Shown here: piece after piece, positions 32,172 to 34,695 of the stretch
How the letters are laid out: each line of letters starts with the position of its first letter
How positions within the stretch are numbered: the stretch's first letter is position 1
Source of the DNA: Holophagales bacterium UBA5704
Lineage (GTDB): Bacteria > Acidobacteriota > Thermoanaerobaculia > Multivoradales > UBA5704
Direction of reading: 5' to 3'
Assembly: GCA_002420005.1 (NCBI GenBank)
Contig: DIHE01000146.1
Coordinates: 20,210 to 54,904 of the forward strand
Length of the DNA: 34,695 bases
Position numbers and translations under genes: made by a program
Notes under the pieces: model-generated
Databases searched by the model: none
What the model saw: only the letters and a program-made list of their open reading frames with translations
Told to the model about the DNA's origin: nothing

Positions 32172-34180
32172 GATGCCGGCTTCACGCCGACCGCGGCGTA
32201 CACGGCGGCCGGATCGTAGATCAGCCCGTCCTTGACGGTGAGGGTCACCCGGCGGACGTCGGAGATGCGCGCGACCGGATCGCCGTCGATGAGAATCAGG
32301 TCGGCGAGCTTGCCCGGCTCGATCGAGCCCAGGTCGCCCTCGCGGTGCATCACCCGTGCCGCGCCGAGGGTGGCGAGGGAGAGCACCTCGGCCGCGGGGA
32401 TGCCCGCCTGCACGTACAGCTCGAGCTCGCGATGCAGGGTGAAGCCCGGCAAGAAGTCCGTCCCCGCCACCACGGTGATCCCGGCGTCGCGCAGCGCTTT
32501 CACCAAGGAGAGCGCCTTCTGGAACGACTCCGCGTACCGCGCGGCCTTGCCGGCGGGCGGATGCAACCCGCCGTCGCGAAAACCGCGCTGCACCTGCGGT
32601 GGCATCCGGTCGGCCACCGCGGCGAACGTCGGCGAGACCTCGCCGACCCGGGCGGTGAACATGTCCTCGTAGATCGCCATCGTCGGATCGATCACTGTGC
32701 CGCGCTCCTTGAGCAGCGCGAGAAATGCCCGCACCGGCGGCGACGCCAGGTCCAGCTCGGCCGCGTGCTCTCCCACCTCCAGAAAGCGGGCCGGCGTGCG
32801 GGTGTCGACGCCGGGGAGGAAGTTGAGGAACAGGAAGTTGACATGCTGGATCTCGTCGAACCCCGCGCGCACCGCCTGCTCCGCGGTCATCCCGTTGGGG
32901 ATGTGGCCGCTCACCCGCAGGCCGCGCTCGTGGGCGCGCTTCACGATCGCCGGCACCAGCTGCGGATCGAGCGAGCTGTAGAGCTTCACCTGCACGTAGC
33001 CCAGGTCGGCATAGCGGTCCACCCAGGCGAGCGCATCCTTCTCGTTGTCCACCAGCACCGGGGTGGGCGCCGCGTAGGGTCCGGGTCCGTCGAGAATCCC
33101 GGCGCGCAGCACCCGGGGACCGACCGCCTCGCCGGCCTCGAATTCCCTCGCGAGCTCGGCGAGCGTCTCGACGTCGTTGCCGAGATCGCGCACCGTGGTC
33201 ACCCCGGCGGCGACGTTGAGCGGCCCGAACACGCCGTTCAGATGCGTATGCAGGTCCCACAGACCGGGCAGCAGAACCTTCCCCTGCGCCTCCACAACCT
33301 CGGCGCCGGCCGGGATCGCCACCTCGCCCTCCCGCCCGACCGCGGTGATACGGCGGCCCTCGACGATCACCGTGGACGGCGGCAGCAGCCGGCCCGCCGC
33401 GGGATCGAACAGCCGCGCACCGCGGATCGCCCAGGGACCGCCAGGCCGGCGGACCAGCCGCACCGCCTCCGCCCTCCTCTGCGCAGCGCTGCGCGCCTCC
33501 AGCTCCCGGGTGAGATCGGGCGCCGTGGCCTCCCACCCCTCGCGCACCAGCACCGAGCCGTCGCCCGGCGCGGCGAACAGGCGCCGGTCGTCGTCGAGCC
33601 AGACCCACGACGGCTCGAAGGACGCCCCGCTCAGGCTGTAGAGATGCACGGTCTGCGTCCGCCCCCCGGCAGCGACCTGGAGCGAGCCGGCCTCCAGGAT
33701 CCGCATCTCGCCGGCCGGCAGCAGGTCGATCCGTCCGCCGGGAGCCCGCAGCAACGCGCGGGCGAGGCTCTCGTCCTCGAAAGGCGTGAAGTTGAGCCCG
33801 AGATAAAAGGCGGGACCGGTGAGGATCTTCTCCCCCTTCTCGGCCGCATTGCTCCAGGAGGCGCGCCCCTCGGCCTGTCGGAAGGTCTCCTCGACCGCCG
33901 TCTTCCAATAGTCGTGTCCCCGGATTTCCACCTGCACCGGGACCCCTTGCGCATCCACCACCTCGCGCGTGGTGAGCTGCGGCCCCCGCCCGCGGTCGTT
34001 GAATTCGAACGTCGAAACCCGCTCGCGGCCGGACAGCTCCCGCACCGTGGCGGCACCGGCCCGGTGACCGTTCGCCAGGTAGGTATACCGGATCTCCGGG
34101 GACGCCGGGGGCTCGGAGGGGGCGGGCGGCCCGGCCAGAAGAAGAGCGGAAACGGTCAGATGGGTCCAGGCGCCAGGCAT
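32168..34180 (-). CDS. Secreted amidohydrolase with an N-terminal extension
   Basis: This 670-residue protein has a weak signal peptide (MPGAWTHLTVSALLLAGPP) and then about 230 residues of beta-rich sequence not typical of amidohydrolases. The catalytic TIM barrel follows, with LWDLHTHLNG (H311 and H313, metal ligands), VQVKLYSSL (K399, probable carboxylated lysine), SGHIP (H426), IQHVNF (H446) and VAGTDF (D575), and GSIEPGKLADLILIDGDP near the end. These suit imidazolonepropionase/prolidase-like peptidases or cyclic amidases. The ATG at 34180 is chosen because GGGAG lies five bases upstream and the signal peptide starts there. An ATG at 34219 would spoil the signal. It heads an operon with the pseudouridine synthase and O-methyltransferase. 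Confidence 0.9.
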   Translation of the reverse strand: MPGAWTHLTVSALLLAGPPAPSEPPASPEIRYTYLANGHRAGAATVRELSGRERVSTFEFNDRGRGPQLTTREVVDAQGVPVQVEIRGHDYWKTAVEETFRQAEGRASWSNAAEKGEKILTGPAFYLGLNFTPFEDESLARALLRAPGGRIDLLPAGEMRILEAGSLQVAAGGRTQTVHLYSLSGASFEPSWVWLDDDRRLFAAPGDGSVLVREGWEATAPDLTRELEARSAAQRRAEAVRLVRRPGGPWAIRGARLFDPAAGRLLPPSTVIVEGRRITAVGREGEVAIPAGAEVVEAQGKVLLPGLWDLHTHLNGVFGPLNVAAGVTTVRDLGNDVETLAELAREFEAGEAVGPRVLRAGILDGPGPYAAPTPVLVDNEKDALAWVDRYADLGYVQVKLYSSLDPQLVPAIVKRAHERGLRVSGHIPNGMTAEQAVRAGFDEIQHVNFLFLNFLPGVDTRTPARFLEVGEHAAELDLASPPVRAFLALLKERGTVIDPTMAIYEDMFTARVGEVSPTFAAVADRMPPQVQRGFRDGGLHPPAGKAARYAESFQKALSLVKALRDAGITVVAGTDFLPGFTLHRELELYVQAGIPAAEVLSLATLGAARVMHREGDLGSIEPGKLADLILIDGDPVARISDVRRVTLTVKDGLIYDPAAVYAAVGVKPAS

Positions 34181-34214
34181 TGGATCTCCCGAGTGGCCAC
34201 GCAGGGCCGTGGGG

Positions 34215-34220
34215 ATCATA
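34215..34220 (-). promoter_or_regulatory. Possible -10 element of the amidohydrolase operon
   Basis: TATGAT on the reverse strand lies about 35 bases before the chosen start. No good -35 hexamer is found 16 to 18 bases upstream, so the promoter call is weak. Confidence 0.3.
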
Positions 34221-34373
34221 GCGAAAGGCAGGTGAGGTGCGCGGTGCCGCGCCCAACGGGCCGGGAGAACCAGAGCGACACATCTCCACCGGGTGGCCCG
34301 GGGGCGGCGCCCCTTGCGGGCGCGGGCACGTAGTTGCAGAGGTCCGGTCTCGTGGTGGTGCCCCTTCAGGGGC

Positions 34374-34394
34374 GAGGGGCGAGGGGCAAGGGGC
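34374..34394. repeat. Tandem heptamer GAGGGGC
   Basis: Two exact copies of GAGGGGC (34374-34380, 34381-34387) are followed by AAGGGGC (34388-34394), directly after a GCCCC-TTCA-GGGGC hairpin. Confidence 0.7.
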
Positions 34395-34565
34395 GGGCGG
34401 ATGATGTCGCCGGAACGGTTGGCCCGCCGACGCTGCCCCTGAAGGGCGCGTGGGGTTGGCGGGCGCCACAGAACCCGGGTTGAAACCCGGGTCTACGGGC
34501 CGGCGCCCCCAAGGGGCGCTCCGCCACCCAGGATCTCCAGAGGCCGGCACGGGTCGGCTTGCGCC

Positions 34566-34601
34566 TTCCCAATTCGGGAACGATCCTTCCCGATCCGGGA
34601 A
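34566..34601. repeat. Two 15-bp palindromes spaced by 21 bp
   Basis: TTCCCAATTCGGGAA (34566-34580) and TTCCCGATCCGGGAA (34587-34601) are palindromic at the ends, and their centres lie 21 bases apart, two turns of DNA. Such spacing suits paired operator sites bound on one face. They may equally be a tandem repeat element. No gene start is visible beside them inside the window. Confidence 0.7.
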
Positions 34602-34695
34602 CGGTGCGCCGAAAAACTCGGAAAGCGCGCACCCCAACCCCCATCGCCTCCGCAGCCACCGGAGGCTGTACCCCCCTCCGGACCTCCCCCCGCCC

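Larger units (their letters stand above)
34221..34695. other. Gene-poor stretch rich in short hairpins
   Basis: No convincing gene is present. The stretch holds small inverted repeats: GGGGCGGCGCCCC (34301-34313), GCCCC-TTCA-GGGGC (34360-34373), ACCCGGGT-TGAA-ACCCGGGT (34473-34492) and GCGCCCC-CAA-GGGGCGC (34503-34519). It also has a short tandem run of GAGGGGC (34374-34394). An open frame on the reverse strand is compatible but appears to be produced by the repeats. Confidence 0.6.

Noticed and set aside
34360..34394. CRISPR-like repeat array
   Set aside because: The repeat units are only seven bases long and have no spacers.
32172..34637. Long reverse-strand extension upstream of the pseudouridine synthase
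   Set aside because: It lies out of frame over the amidohydrolase gene. The S4 domain starts at the GTG at 32171.
34366..34659. Reverse-strand open frame of 97 residues
   Set aside because: Its sequence follows the hairpins and palindromes (for example PGFQPGF from the ACCCGGGT repeats), with no ribosome binding site.

Overview
The window is about 34.7 kb of dense, GC-rich bacterial DNA (60-base lines I counted by hand run from the mid-50s to the high 70s percent GC). It carries housekeeping genes, a large surface-polysaccharide cluster and several small accessory modules. Signal peptides, Wzx/Wzy-type membrane proteins, an RND exporter and an Ig-like secreted protein point to a Gram-negative-type envelope. 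The mix (MoaC next to a DUF1343/NamZ muramidase, TIGR04283-like glycosyltransferase, class-I HDAC homologue, secreted repeat proteins of unknown role) resembles Acidobacteriota such as Thermoanaerobaculia. That placement is an impression, not a computed assignment. No rRNA, tRNA, CRISPR array or insertion sequence was recognised.

Layout. 1-2696 (+): a KdpD-like sensor that stops before any histidine-kinase domain, then an unknown multi-pass membrane protein. 2680-3041 (-): a compact hicBA toxin-antitoxin pair, about 59% GC in a hand count. 3086-5297 (-): moaC, namZ and a basic-tailed unknown protein, with start/stop overlaps. 5331-6017 (+): a TIGR04283-like glycosyltransferase. 6071-8852 (-): HU with a near-consensus promoter, then fmt-rsmB. 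8935-10155 (-): a secreted Ig-like repeat protein with its own TTGACA/TACAAT promoter. 10311-13904 (-): a sigma-70-family factor, an AAA/ABC-type ATPase, a TOPRIM-like partner and an HDAC-family deacetylase. The last three are linked by ATGA overlaps, and a good promoter precedes the sigma gene. 14112-26795 (+): eleven polysaccharide genes (five glycosyltransferases, AsnB, two FkbM methyltransferases, another methyltransferase, a Wzx-like flippase and a Wzy/ligase-like protein). 26830-30074 (+): an RND/MMPL exporter and a secreted protein of unknown function. 30130-34180 (-): a secreted amidohydrolase, an RluA/RluD-family pseudouridine synthase and an O-methyltransferase, with GTGA overlaps. 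34181-34695 has no convincing gene but many short hairpins and two 21-bp-spaced palindromes.

How they work together. The plus-strand cluster looks able to build, methylate, amidate, flip and polymerise a glycan repeat unit. No initiating phosphoglycosyltransferase and no chain-length or outer-membrane export protein is visible, so those must lie elsewhere. The most unusual system is the ATPase/TOPRIM-like/deacetylase operon. Its first two members have the two-gene logic of PARIS (AriA/AriB) or a split OLD nuclease, and a deacetylase is translationally coupled behind them. It has lower GC than the glycan genes beside it, which fits an acquired defence-type module. That function is inferred, not shown.
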